From the NCBI GenBank assembly GCA_041391665.1, contig JAWKNO010000001.1, positions 2,232,001 through 2,296,000 on the forward strand: a stretch of DNA of 64,000 nucleotides. The letters are read 5' to 3'. The notes under the pieces are model-generated. The model had not been told where the DNA came from. It saw only the letters and a program-made list of their open reading frames with translations, and searched no databases. A program made the translations under genes and the position numbers. This document shows positions 1 to 8,879 of the stretch, one piece after another (the stretch's first letter is position 1; each line of letters starts with the position of its first letter). Origin of the DNA: Bacteroidia bacterium (GTDB lineage Bacteria > Bacteroidota > Bacteroidia > J057).

Positions 1-17
1 AACTATTGGTATAGATT

Positions 18-2594
18 TTACCGCTTCGGTACAATGGTATCCTGGGTTGATTCCGTGGCAGAATCCTTTACGAGGCTTTCAGGTGGGACGTCTGGGTTTG
101 GAATGGGATCCTGGGTGGTGGCAGACGGAGAACCTGATTTATCAGAGCTGGCATTGGTTACCGTCGCCGTGGTTTTTGCCTGTGTTTTTGCACAGTCAAG
201 GTTGAGGGTGTAATCTTCGGGGGCGGTAAATTTCCCCCTTTTTACCCCGGTTTTCGAATCATTATAGACCATTTGCATATACTGGCCAAAGATGGGGAGT
301 GCCGTGCGCCCGCCCTGGCCGTTGGCGTTTTCGAAGTGTACTTTCATATTTTCGGCACCTACCCAAACGCCTGTAACAAGTGCCGGGGTAATACCAATAT
401 ACCAGCCATCGGCATAATTGGTCGAGGTACCCGTTTTTCCGCCTATCTCATTGTTATTGCAAATACCGTAGCTGTACAGTCTGCGGGAAGTGCCGCCGGG
501 CTCTTCGACTGACCCACGAAGCATAAAGACCATACTGTATGCGTCGTGCTTACTGATGGCTTTTTGGGGTTTTGGCTTAAAGACTGCGATCTCTTCGTCG
601 TCATATCCAATAATGCGATCTACCAGACGGGTCTGACACAATCGGCCTTCATTGCAAAATGCAGTATAAGCACGGGTAAGCTCAAGGAGAGACACCGAGC
701 TTGGTCCCAGCCCGATAGAAAGCGTTTCGTCCAGGTCGCTTTCAATTCCCAGCTTGCGGGCCATTTTGATGACTTCATCCGGGCCGATTTGCTCAGTCAC
801 CTGGGCGGCAATGGTATTGACGCTTTTTGCCATGGCCGACCGCATGGTCATTTCTTTGTTGGTGAATACCTCGTCTGAGTTTTGGGGGTCCCAGACTTCT
901 TCTTTTCCGTCATTTTCGGTCAGAAAAGAAACCTGCTTGTCGGTAAACATACTGCACGGTTCGAGGTCATTTTGAAGAGCTGCTGCATACAAAATCGCCT
1001 TAAACGTGCTCCCTGCCTGTCTTTTGGCCTGATCCACATGGTCGTACTGAAACCAGTTCCAGTTTGTGCCCCCAACCCATGCTTTGACAGCCCCTGTGGT
1101 TGGCTCTATGCTGACCAGTCCGCAGTGCATCATCTGAGCAATATGTTTGATCGAGTCCACCGAAGATATCCAGACTTTCCGTTCATTATTCTGAAAAAAA
1201 AGGCTTCTCCGCGCAGGTTTGTTCATCTCTTTCAGTGCTTCTTCTTTGGTCTTTCCGCTGGCGACCAGCCGTTGATAAGTATCAGACTGCTCGATCAGGG
1301 ATTGTAGAAAAACCTCCGTAGGCATGGGCGGGAGTTCCGGTTTTTTTTGTCCTTTTGGAGGCGGGTTTTCTTTCAGATAATCTTTTTTCTCCTGTTCTAT
1401 CTTGCTGTCAAACCAGTATTTATAGCCACCAAACCCGGACTCAAAACTGCGCTGAATAGTGGTCATATTTTGCTTCACAGATGTTTCTGCGTAGCGTTGC
1501 ATGCGACTGTCTATGGTCGTGTAGATTTTTAGCCCGTCAGTATAGAGGTTGTAGTTATTTTCTTCGCACCATTCGGTAAGTTCCCTCACCAGTGCCGCCC
1601 GGAAGTAGGGCGCGACGGTTTTTTCTTTAGCGATTTCCCTGATTTTCAGTCGAATGGGTCTTTTTTCGGCTTTGGCTTTTTCTTCAGGCTGTAGGTAGCC
1701 ATATTTTTCCATTTGAGAGAGGACAACATTTCGCCTTTCGAGCGCCAGTTCCGGATTTCTTCGTGGATTGTAGAGGCTGGGGCCTTTCAGCATTCCGATA
1801 AGAAGGGCAGACTCCTCCACTTTCAGGTCAGCCGGTTGTTTGGAAAAATAATATTCACTGGCAATTTGGAGGCCGTGGGAATTGTTGCCAAAATCCACTG
1901 CGTTGAGGTAGAGGGTAATGATTTCTTCTTTTTCGAGGAAAAACTCAATTTTTAGCGCAGTATTCCACTCTTTCAGTTTGGCTACGATGGTATTGACGAC
2001 AGGAATAAGCCCCAGCAGTCCCCCCGAACTGGTTCGGCGGGTATTGTAAATATTTTTGACCAGTTGCTGCGTAATGGTACTGCCTCCGCGTTTGCTTCCG
2101 CTTACAGTGGAAAATACCGCACCAAACAGGGCGTAGATATCGAGTCCCGAGTGTTGATAAAAGCGAATGTCTTCTGTTGCAATGAGTGCGTCCAGGGTCT
2201 GCGGGTTGATTTCTTCAAAAGTTACGGGTTTTCTCCGCACGATATAAAAACTGCCCATGAGTTGGTTGTCGGCAGAATATATTTCTGTGGGGAGCGACAC
2301 ACGCGGGTTGATCACATCGCGCATGCTGGGCAGGTAACCAAACAGCCAGAGGAAATTGATTTCCATGGCCACTACAAAAAGCACAATACAGATTACGCCT
2401 GTATAGCCGACACGCAGAATTTTTTTCCCGAAACTGGCTTCCTTAAAGTCTTTTCGGTTAAATATCGAATAGAACCAGAGTTTTTGCCATGCCTTTCTGA
2501 GCTTTTTGAGCCCGATAGCCAGGACAGCAAAAAGCGACAGCCAGGTACTTTTTCTGGATACAAAAGCCAGTGCGCGTTGAAAAAATTCCAGCAT
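18..2594 (-). CDS. Penicillin-binding protein 1A (bifunctional transglycosylase/transpeptidase)
   Basis: Class A PBP of 858 residues that polymerises lipid II glycan and cross-links peptidoglycan in the periplasm, anchored in the inner membrane. A transmembrane segment lies at about residues 63-88. The GT51 transglycosylase domain shows EDIRFYQHSG at 141-150 (catalytic Glu141) and GGSTITQQ at 170-177. The transpeptidase domain has the SxxK serine in GSTFK at about 530, SVN at about 590 and KTGTS at about 720. The N-terminal cytoplasmic stretch before the TM (about 60 residues, basic) is longer than usual. The C-terminus after about residue 815 is a Thr/Ser/Pro-rich tail, probably disordered. 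The motifs are all intact, so it should be active. No partner gene is adjacent; the next gene on the same strand (nadR-like) is 200 bp upstream. Confidence 0.95.
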   Translation of the reverse strand: MLEFFQRALAFVSRKSTWLSLFAVLAIGLKKLRKAWQKLWFYSIFNRKDFKEASFGKKILRVGYTGVICIVLFVVAMEINFLWLFGYLPSMRDVINPRVSLPTEIYSADNQLMGSFYIVRRKPVTFEEINPQTLDALIATEDIRFYQHSGLDIYALFGAVFSTVSGSKRGGSTITQQLVKNIYNTRRTSSGGLLGLIPVVNTIVAKLKEWNTALKIEFFLEKEEIITLYLNAVDFGNNSHGLQIASEYYFSKQPADLKVEESALLIGMLKGPSLYNPRRNPELALERRNVVLSQMEKYGYLQPEEKAKAEKRPIRLKIREIAKEKTVAPYFRAALVRELTEWCEENNYNLYTDGLKIYTTIDSRMQRYAETSVKQNMTTIQRSFESGFGGYKYWFDSKIEQEKKDYLKENPPPKGQKKPELPPMPTEVFLQSLIEQSDTYQRLVASGKTKEEALKEMNKPARRSLFFQNNERKVWISSVDSIKHIAQMMHCGLVSIEPTTGAVKAWVGGTNWNWFQYDHVDQAKRQAGSTFKAILYAAALQNDLEPCSMFTDKQVSFLTENDGKEEVWDPQNSDEVFTNKEMTMRSAMAKSVNTIAAQVTEQIGPDEVIKMARKLGIESDLDETLSIGLGPSSVSLLELTRAYTAFCNEGRLCQTRLVDRIIGYDDEEIAVFKPKPQKAISKHDAYSMVFMLRGSVEEPGGTSRRLYSYGICNNNEIGGKTGTSTNYADGWYIGITPALVTGVWVGAENMKVHFENANGQGGRTALPIFGQYMQMVYNDSKTGVKRGKFTAPEDYTLNLDCAKTQAKTTATVTNASSDKSGSPSATTQDPIPNPDVPPESLVKDSATESTQDTIVPKR

Positions 2595-2796
2595 AAACCA
2601 GGTCTTCCAAAATTTATGCTAAATATAGATGGAAAAATTGAGGTTTTCAGATTTTGCCTAGAGGAGAATTTTTGCCAGCTGACTAAAATGATTGATCGGC
2701 TTTTTCTGGCTTTTTAATCAATTTTTTAGGTTAAAATCCAATATGCCGCAGGAAATTCCGGTCGTAGATTCTATGCAAATTTGTATCCTAACGCAC

Positions 2797-3816
2797 CTAT
2801 TTTGTAGTGGCGGAATGATCTGTTGTTTTGCTGAAGGTTAGAAACCGCTGATTAATCAGTATTACTGCTCTTTCAAATCTCTCCTCCCAGCTTCCGGTAA
2901 TGGTGTCAAAGGCGATACCCCGGGCATTGAGGGTATTTTGGTGGAAAAGGTCGAGCTCGTTTCTTCGCTCGCGATCCAGTCTTGTTCCGTCCTGTACAAA
3001 TGGTGCATCTGGTCCTAGATAGAGCCATAAATCAAACCGGTTGGCTTCTTCAATGTAATCGGTGGTGGATAAGTCTGTACCGAATAAATACCTGGAATAC
3101 GACCGGGTTGTGTTCACATCTGTATCGGAAAACAATAACCGGTTTGCCAGTTTCTGTTTTTCTTCAATCATCTGCGCATGCCGAAATGCGGTTTCTTGCA
3201 GCAGTTCTGGCGTGCAGATTTCTGTCCGGGGAATAATCTCTCTGCCTGCTTCGGGTACAAATACGGTCTGATAGTGTTGTGCCAATCGTTCCGTAATCGT
3301 GGTTTTTCCCGTGGATTCGGACCCGCAGATGCATATTTTTTTGACAAAAAAGGGTTGGGCCGGTTTGCTGAGATAATCCCAGTAAAACAGCGGATTGGAG
3401 AGAATCTGACTCGCTGAGATGGGCGCTTTTTCCCTGCCTGAGTCATAACTTCTGTGGTGACATTGCAGAAAACCGGCGAGGTAATCGCCATAAGGCTCAG
3501 AACTAAAGACTATATCTATGGGTACAGGCATAATCTGCCTGATTTTATCTGCCCAGATTTTTGAAACTTCCTTTGATGAAACAGAGGTATTGGGCAATTC
3601 CTGTTCATCATAATGAAGCAACACGGGGACTGCCCGTGGATTGTTGGCGTAAGCCGCTTTTACCCACTGCAGCCTGATATCCCCGCTGATAGATTCGGTC
3701 TGAGAAGCACATATCAGAATATAAAGCCTGTCACAGTGATTCAATCCAAAATCAATAAGCCCAAGATGTCCCCGGTGGAGGGGGTGAAATTTTCCTAAAA
3801 CCAAACCAGCCATCAT
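2797..3816 (-). CDS. nadR: NadR-type NMN adenylyltransferase / ribosylnicotinamide kinase
   Basis: Bifunctional NAD salvage enzyme. The N-terminal half is a nucleotidylyltransferase (NMN + ATP to NAD) with the GKFHPLHRGH signature right at the start. The C-terminal half is an AAA-like kinase (phosphorylates nicotinamide riboside) with P-loop GSESTGKTT. At 339 residues it lacks the N-terminal helix-turn-helix repressor domain of enterobacterial NadR, as is usual in Bacteroidota, so it is probably an enzyme only. The frame is open further upstream (to 3882), but I start at the ATG at 3814-3816 because GLVLGKFHPLHRGH homology begins two residues later; the next ATG codon (3811-3813) is equally possible. 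It stands alone with no NAD-pathway neighbours. Confidence 0.9.
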   Translation of the reverse strand: MMAGLVLGKFHPLHRGHLGLIDFGLNHCDRLYILICASQTESISGDIRLQWVKAAYANNPRAVPVLLHYDEQELPNTSVSSKEVSKIWADKIRQIMPVPIDIVFSSEPYGDYLAGFLQCHHRSYDSGREKAPISASQILSNPLFYWDYLSKPAQPFFVKKICICGSESTGKTTITERLAQHYQTVFVPEAGREIIPRTEICTPELLQETAFRHAQMIEEKQKLANRLLFSDTDVNTTRSYSRYLFGTDLSTTDYIEEANRFDLWLYLGPDAPFVQDGTRLDRERRNELDLFHQNTLNARGIAFDTITGSWEERFERAVILINQRFLTFSKTTDHSATTK

Positions 3817-3909
3817 CAGATACCAGCGATTATGAGTTTCCGTGTATAAATAAAATAAGCCCCGAAAATATAAATATTTCACGGGGCTGCGACAAGTTAT
3901 CGTTTGGGG

Positions 3910-4833
3910 TTAGGCTGCTCTCAGGTCTGCGAGTTCTTTCAGCAGATTTTTTTCCTTCTCAGAGAGGTGATGTGGAATTTTAGCCTGAAGTGTCACATAC
4001 AGATTGCCTGACTTTGTTTTTTTCTCATTTTCGGGTAAACCTTTTCCCGCAATTTTTATGGTTTTTCCAGGCTCTGTTTCTGGTTGAACCTGAATCCGGA
4101 TTAATCCTCCCGGAGTGGGAATTTCCACTTTCCCCCCCAGCATAAGGGTATAAATATTAACCTTTGTCTCGGTTTTCAGGTCAAATCCTTCGATCTGAAA
4201 ATTGGGGTGAGGTTCTATTTTTATCTGAATATAGAGATCTCCTGCCGGTCCCCCGTTGACGCCTGGGCCTCCTTTACCTGTGAGCCGGAGCGTTTTCCCG
4301 TCTGTCGTACCGGGTTTTATTTTAATCCTCAGGTTTTGGCCATTTACTTCAAATGTGCGATGGCTTCCGTTGAATGCCTCTTCCAGGGTAATGGGAAGTT
4401 GGGCCTGGTAGTCATTTCCTTTTTGGGTAAAAGGTTTGCGACCGCCCTGATTCGTTCTGCCAAAGGGATTGTTGCCTCCAAACATCTGGTAGAAAAAGTC
4501 AGAAAATCCTCTGTCATCCGTAAAAAACTCATTGGGATCACCCTGATAGGTATAATAAGTGCCTCCACCGGTACCTGCATTTCCAGCGCCGCTATTGCCT
4601 TCTTCTGCGTATTTCCAATTGGCACCATACTGGTCATATTTCTTGCGTTTTTCCTTGTCGCTCAACACTTCATACGCCTCGGATATTTCTTTAAAGCGGT
4701 TTTCAGCTGCTTTATTGTCCGGGTTTTTATCAGGGTGATTGATCTTTGCCAGCTTGCGGTAGGCTTTTTTGATCTCATCCTGCGAGGCCGTTTTCCCGAT
4801 GCCGAGTATTTTGTAATAATCTTTAAATTCCAT
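3910..4833 (-). CDS. cbpA: DnaJ C-terminal-domain chaperone, CbpA type
   Basis: Hsp40 co-chaperone that stimulates DnaK ATPase and binds unfolded clients. The J domain occupies residues 1-70 with the HPD motif at 33-35. A Gly-rich linker follows (about 75-100), then two beta-sandwich client-binding domains (about 125-300). No CxxCxGxG zinc fingers are present, so this is the type II / CbpA class rather than DnaJ proper; 307 residues fits CbpA. I start at the ATG at 4831-4833 (MEFKDYYK); the open frame to 4890 runs through a hairpin and U-tract and is not homologous. It lies 106 bp downstream of hsp20 on the same strand, a common stress-gene pairing. Confidence 0.92.
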   Translation of the reverse strand: MEFKDYYKILGIGKTASQDEIKKAYRKLAKINHPDKNPDNKAAENRFKEISEAYEVLSDKEKRKKYDQYGANWKYAEEGNSGAGNAGTGGGTYYTYQGDPNEFFTDDRGFSDFFYQMFGGNNPFGRTNQGGRKPFTQKGNDYQAQLPITLEEAFNGSHRTFEVNGQNLRIKIKPGTTDGKTLRLTGKGGPGVNGGPAGDLYIQIKIEPHPNFQIEGFDLKTETKVNIYTLMLGGKVEIPTPGGLIRIQVQPETEPGKTIKIAGKGLPENEKKTKSGNLYVTLQAKIPHHLSEKEKNLLKELADLRAA

Positions 4834-4847
4834 GACTGTGTTTATTG

Positions 4848-4885
4848 AAAAAAAGGGCCAGGAGAAGAACTCTTCCACCTGACCC
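4848..4885 (-). terminator. Hairpin with U-tract between hsp20 and cbpA
   Basis: On the minus strand GGGTCAGG...CCTGGCCC forms an interrupted stem (GGG/CCC, CAGG/CCTG, AAGA/TCTT) followed directly by seven U residues (plus-strand A-run at 4848-4854). It sits after the hsp20 stop and before the cbpA start, so it would end or attenuate the hsp20 transcript and let cbpA be made at a lower level. The stem has mismatches, so strength is uncertain. Confidence 0.6.
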
Positions 4886-4939
4886 TCCATAAGACCTCAC
4901 TTATGAACCCCACTACTCTTTAGTCGTACATAAAACGCC

Positions 4940-5371
4940 CTAGGCGATTTCGATTTCTTTTGGTGCTTTTACCTTCGCTTCTTCCCTTTTGGGGAGTGTC
5001 AGGTGGAGCACACCATCTGTGTATTTTGCTTCGATCTTTTCACTGTTTACTGTTTCAGGCAGGCGGAAAGAACGGCTGAAAGCACTGTAGCTGAATTCTT
5101 TGCGGGTATAAGTTCCGTCTTCAGCAGTCTCTTCGTTTTTGTTCTCTTTGGAAGACGAAATGGTCAGAACATGGTTGTCGAGATTTACTTTAAAGTCTTC
5201 TTTTGCCATGCCGGGAGCTGCAAGTTCCAGCGAGAAGTTTTCGTCAGTTTCTTTGATATTGACAGCTGGTTGTGGGCTGGCGAAACCAGTATTTGTATCC
5301 AGCCAGTCATTTCTCAGAAAATCATCCCATAAAGTAGTTGGGAAAAACAGGTTTCTTTTTACAAGTGTCAT
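4940..5371 (-). CDS. Small heat-shock protein, Hsp20/alpha-crystallin family
   Basis: ATP-independent holdase of 143 residues. The alpha-crystallin domain spans about residues 35-135: PAVNIKETDENFSLELAAPG opens it, and DGVLHLTLPK near 118-127 is the conserved A-x-x-x-n-G-v-L element. The N-terminal arm (1-33) is Phe/Trp-rich as expected for oligomerisation. Length is typical of bacterial class A sHsps. Immediately upstream of cbpA on the same strand, so the two are likely co-induced under protein-folding stress. No distinctive heat-shock operator was recognised in the 180-bp upstream region. Confidence 0.95.
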   Translation of the reverse strand: MTLVKRNLFFPTTLWDDFLRNDWLDTNTGFASPQPAVNIKETDENFSLELAAPGMAKEDFKVNLDNHVLTISSSKENKNEETAEDGTYTRKEFSYSAFSRSFRLPETVNSEKIEAKYTDGVLHLTLPKREEAKVKAPKEIEIA

Positions 5372-5551
5372 AATGTTATCCTCCTTTTTGTTTGTTGTTT
5401 ATCTGTGTTTATATAAGGAAATAAACAACTCCTGTACCGTGAGCCATTTTGAGGCAAATTGGCGTTTGTAAAGCGAGGTTGCTGACAGTATGGCTTGTTT
5501 TGTTGAGCTTATTATGACAAAGTGGCCGGTAGTGATATGGTTTCCTCAATC

Positions 5552-7990
5552 TTACCAGTCGATCTTGTAGAAAAATAGTGGCAGGAAGCCCAGTTGATAC
5601 TCCTCTCTGATGGGGTTCCCGCTTGGATGATCGGGTGCATAGGTGAGCGTAAGGATATTTTTTATATTTAATACATTCACCAGATCGATCGAAAATTCAT
5701 GGGTAACTTTCGGTCTGTTCCACCTGTAGGATGCTTTTCCATCTACCCTGAAATAAGGTCGGAACTGTTGTGTGTTGACCTTGTCATCCTGATAAATAAT
5801 CTCCAGTTCTCTCGCTGAGGCGACTTCATCCACCGGGCCGTACCATCTGCCACCTACAGTCGTAACTTTTGCTCCAAGCTGAAAAGCAGAGGTTTCGTTG
5901 ATAGTGAATTCCTTGGCAACCAGTCCGTTAAAAGCATAACGTCCGTTGAACGAGGTGTTGCGCAATACGCCGTCGCTGCCGGTATATTTGGCATCAAACA
6001 CAGATCCGGTAAGTAAGAAATAATATCCCTTGCTGAAAAACTTCTCAATGGTAAGCTCTACCCCAAAATTTCTGCCTGTTCCTTCATTGACAAGGGTGTC
6101 GGGAAAAAACCTGGAAAAACCAGCACCGCTGTTGACCAGTGAAAATGAACTGGAACGCAATTCGACGGGAACCTGATACAGATACTGATAATAGGTCTCT
6201 GCTTTCAGCCTCATATTTTTGGCTAATGTCCAGTCATAGCTCAATACGGCATGTATGCTTTTGGTCAGGCCCATGTCGAGGTTTTGTTCCTGGGGATCGC
6301 GACCTTTTGTTTCATAGCCAAAGAAATACAGATAGGGCGACTGAATCTGCGAATGTAAACCTGTACCAAAACTCAGCCTTTTGCCTTCTGCCAGTTCGTA
6401 GGAAAGCCCAAGTCTGGGTTCGATCGGACTGAAGCTGTTTTTATTGAGACTCCAGTACAAACTGGTAATACCTGCTGTGAGTGATAATTTTTCACCGACT
6501 TTCGCTTTGTATTGCGCAAAAGGTTGTATCAATGCTGCCCCCTGATTGGCGTCCCATCGGATTCTCCAGGGATCGAGTGTCGGATTTGCGCCGGGATTGA
6601 CAACCCTGACACTGTCGATATAGTTCATATGATACCAGTCTGCATTTACACCGAGCTTCAGGTTGTGGCCGGGTTTGATTCTTTTGTTGAAATGAAAATA
6701 GGCGGAATATTTAGTCTCATCATAGGTATAGTCGAGAATTTCGGGAAGTGAGTCAACCACAAACTTTCCGGCCTCCACATGGCGAAAGATCTGTTCGTGG
6801 TGGGAGGTAGCTACCGATTTGGAAACTGCTACGCTGGTTTTGATATAGGTATCAATATTGATAGGGTGGGTGTATGAAGCTGCGATAATACCTGTATTGG
6901 TCCCAAAGTATTGATCCCGGTCATTGGAGCCAAATATCAGGGTTGAAGAGTCTGGTGCGACCTGGTCACTTAAGATAATGTCGATATTACTGAGCCCTCC
7001 GATTCCCCAGATGGATATTGTGCCGCCACTTTTTTGTGGGAGATTAATACGAAATGAGCCGTCCTGATACTGTGGAATGGCATCGGTACCTACATTAATA
7101 CCCATAAAACTGAAAAGTCCCAATGTAGAGTAGCGGTAGGTAGCGAGGTAAGATGCGCCAGTTTTTTTAGAGATAGGTCCTTCAGCCATAAGCTCTGTAC
7201 CGAGGAAACCCAGTTGCCCGCTAAATTCGTGTTTTTCGTTATTGCCATTTCGCATCTTGAGATCAAAAACGCCTGCAATTCCGTTGCCGTATTCGGAGGG
7301 AAACGCCCCGGTGAAAAAGTCAGAGTTGGCGAGAAATTTATTATTGAGAATAGTAACGGGCCCGCCGCCTGTGCCGGGGATTGCAAAGTGATTGGGGTTT
7401 GGGATATTGATTCCATCCAGCCGCCAGAGTACACCCTGGGGGGAATTACCCCTGATGACAATATCGTTGCGGCTGTCGTCTGCCCCCTGCACACCGGCAT
7501 AGTTGGAGGCCATACGGGCGGGTTCCCCACGGCTGCCTGCATAGAGGTTGGTTTCCACTACAGAAAATTGACGGGCACTTACGAATGCGAGATCGTTGCC
7601 GACTTCTCCATTTCTTCGTGCGACCAATACGACCGTATCGGAGGTTACGCCGGAGGATTCCATGCTGATGTTGAGAATGACCTCTTTGGCAGAAGTAACC
7701 TCAATGTTGTTGAGAACTACCCGCTCGTAGCCGATATAGCTAAAAACAAACGCCTGACGCCCTACCGGTACACCTGTGAGGCGAAACTCCCCGTTCTCGT
7801 CAGTATATGCACCGATTCCTCCGCTTCCTTCTCCCTGAATCAGGATGGCCGTAACACCGGCAAGGGGATATTGAGACTCCGAATCCATGACTTTTCCTCG
7901 TACAGTTTGGGTCAGGGTCTGGCCATACGCGTATTGCGCAAAAAACAGAACCCAGAAACCCAGTCGATAAATGAGTGTTCTTACTTGCAT
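5552..7990 (-). CDS. TonB-dependent receptor with CarboxypepD_reg-like domain
   Basis: Outer-membrane active transporter of 812 residues. A signal peptide (about 1-23, ending AYGQ) is followed by a carboxypeptidase-regulatory-like beta-sandwich (about 30-115: VRGKVMDSESQYPLAGV ... YIGYERVVLNNIEV). A plug domain is at about 130-245 (IVIRGNSPQGVLWRLDGINI, ending EYGNGIAGVFDLKMRNGN), and the rest is a beta-barrel. The substrate cannot be told. It is not of SusC length and no SusD-like lipoprotein is adjacent, so it is probably a stand-alone siderophore, cofactor or peptide receptor. About 360 bp of non-coding DNA separates it from the next gene on the same strand. Confidence 0.93.
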   Translation of the reverse strand: MQVRTLIYRLGFWVLFFAQYAYGQTLTQTVRGKVMDSESQYPLAGVTAILIQGEGSGGIGAYTDENGEFRLTGVPVGRQAFVFSYIGYERVVLNNIEVTSAKEVILNISMESSGVTSDTVVLVARRNGEVGNDLAFVSARQFSVVETNLYAGSRGEPARMASNYAGVQGADDSRNDIVIRGNSPQGVLWRLDGINIPNPNHFAIPGTGGGPVTILNNKFLANSDFFTGAFPSEYGNGIAGVFDLKMRNGNNEKHEFSGQLGFLGTELMAEGPISKKTGASYLATYRYSTLGLFSFMGINVGTDAIPQYQDGSFRINLPQKSGGTISIWGIGGLSNIDIILSDQVAPDSSTLIFGSNDRDQYFGTNTGIIAASYTHPINIDTYIKTSVAVSKSVATSHHEQIFRHVEAGKFVVDSLPEILDYTYDETKYSAYFHFNKRIKPGHNLKLGVNADWYHMNYIDSVRVVNPGANPTLDPWRIRWDANQGAALIQPFAQYKAKVGEKLSLTAGITSLYWSLNKNSFSPIEPRLGLSYELAEGKRLSFGTGLHSQIQSPYLYFFGYETKGRDPQEQNLDMGLTKSIHAVLSYDWTLAKNMRLKAETYYQYLYQVPVELRSSSFSLVNSGAGFSRFFPDTLVNEGTGRNFGVELTIEKFFSKGYYFLLTGSVFDAKYTGSDGVLRNTSFNGRYAFNGLVAKEFTINETSAFQLGAKVTTVGGRWYGPVDEVASARELEIIYQDDKVNTQQFRPYFRVDGKASYRWNRPKVTHEFSIDLVNVLNIKNILTLTYAPDHPSGNPIREEYQLGFLPLFFYKIDW

Positions 7991-8280
7991 AATCGTTCAG
8001 TTAATCGTAGGTGAAAAGCTAATAATAGGAGAGAACCTGTATTGGGGAAGTGCTGATTGATGGCAAGTTAGACACATTCATACTCCCAAAAAATGAATTT
8101 TCCTTTTATACTTCCATTAAAACAGGGCTTTTCCCAAAACCTTTAAATGTAAATGTCGCCATTTGCAAAAATTGCAAATGTAAAAATACCCGCAGCAAGG
8201 TTTTTGTGTCTTTTGCAAAAAAAAGGGGCGAACCGGACTGTTTTTAATAAAAATTTTGAGGCTGAAAATCGTGATTCCTG
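7991..8280. other. Intergenic region upstream of the TonB receptor, with a perfect palindrome
   Basis: I see no gene here. It should hold the promoter for the minus-strand TonB receptor. At 8160-8180 there is a 9-bp inverted repeat, CATTTGCAA-AAA-TTGCAAATG, which is AT-rich and has no U-tract on either side, so it looks more like an operator or small dyad than a terminator. Whether it controls the receptor is an inference from position only (about 170 bp upstream of the start). Confidence 0.4.
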
Positions 8281-8327
8281 AAAAAAACAAATCCCCGATC
8301 TGAGACGTAGCCTGAGATCGGGGATTT
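8281..8327 (-). terminator. Intrinsic terminator after the ABC/M1-DUF4199 operon
   Basis: A 13-bp perfect stem (AAATCCCCGATCT at 8289-8301 with AGATCGGGGATTT at 8315-8327) and 13-nt loop. Read on the minus strand it is followed by TTTGTTTTTTT. It lies just past the stop codon of the DUF4199 gene, at the end of the three-gene minus-strand run starting at 13477. Confidence 0.85.
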
Positions 8328-8350
8328 AAAATAGATGTACCAGAAAAACA

Positions 8351-8866
8351 TCATGTGTTGGGTGCCGGATCGTTTTTCATAATCGCTGCCAGAATGAGCG
8401 CGATAATAGCTGCACCAGCCGCAGCCATCACCAGCCCGACCGGAATAGCGATATAAGGCACCATCATTTTTTCTGTAATGCCCATGGCCATATCAATGGC
8501 TTCCTCTGTCATTGCAGGATTTTCTTCCATTTTCATGCGCGTAAACTCCAGCACTTTCTCCGTGGTGTCAGGAGCAATCACAGAAGTGTAAATCTGATTG
8601 ATAATGAGCGAAATCGTGCTGGCGAGAAAACTGGTAACAAAACCCAGGCTAAACCCTTTGTTGAAGGTCATAAATCCCTGGTTCAGGCTTTTATATTCTC
8701 TAAAAGTGAGAACCAAACCACCGATAGTGATTACCCAGGAAAGCAGACTGAGGGCAGTATTGTCAAATTGATTGGTGGCAAGCAGGACAATGCCGTACGC
8801 AGCCGCTGCGATACCAATGATAGGGCCGTATTTTAATGCTGTTGGTCTGATAGGTGTAAATTCCAT
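8351..8866 (-). CDS. DUF4199 family membrane protein
   Basis: Small integral membrane protein of 171 residues with four hydrophobic segments (about 14-34, 40-58, 74-95 and 135-165). The pattern of an N-terminal YGxxxG helix, a short loop with REYK, and a cytosolic stretch before the last helix is that of the DUF4199 family, which is widespread in Bacteroidota and has no known function. It starts 14 bp after the stop of the ABC permease/M1 fusion on the same strand and ends at a strong terminator, so it is the last gene of that operon; its role may be linked to the exporter, but that is only inferred from position. Confidence 0.8.
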   Translation of the reverse strand: MEFTPIRPTALKYGPIIGIAAAAYGIVLLATNQFDNTALSLLSWVITIGGLVLTFREYKSLNQGFMTFNKGFSLGFVTSFLASTISLIINQIYTSVIAPDTTEKVLEFTRMKMEENPAMTEEAIDMAMGITEKMMVPYIAIPVGLVMAAAGAAIIALILAAIMKNDPAPNT

Positions 8867-8879
8867 AGTAGTTAAAAAT

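Noticed and set aside
2064..2717. 217-codon plus-strand ORF over the PBP1A 5' region
   Set aside because: Antisense to the transglycosylase domain; no homology signature.
8160..8180. Palindrome CATTTGCAA-AAA-TTGCAAATG as a terminator
   Set aside because: No U-tract and no gene ending there; kept only as a possible operator note.
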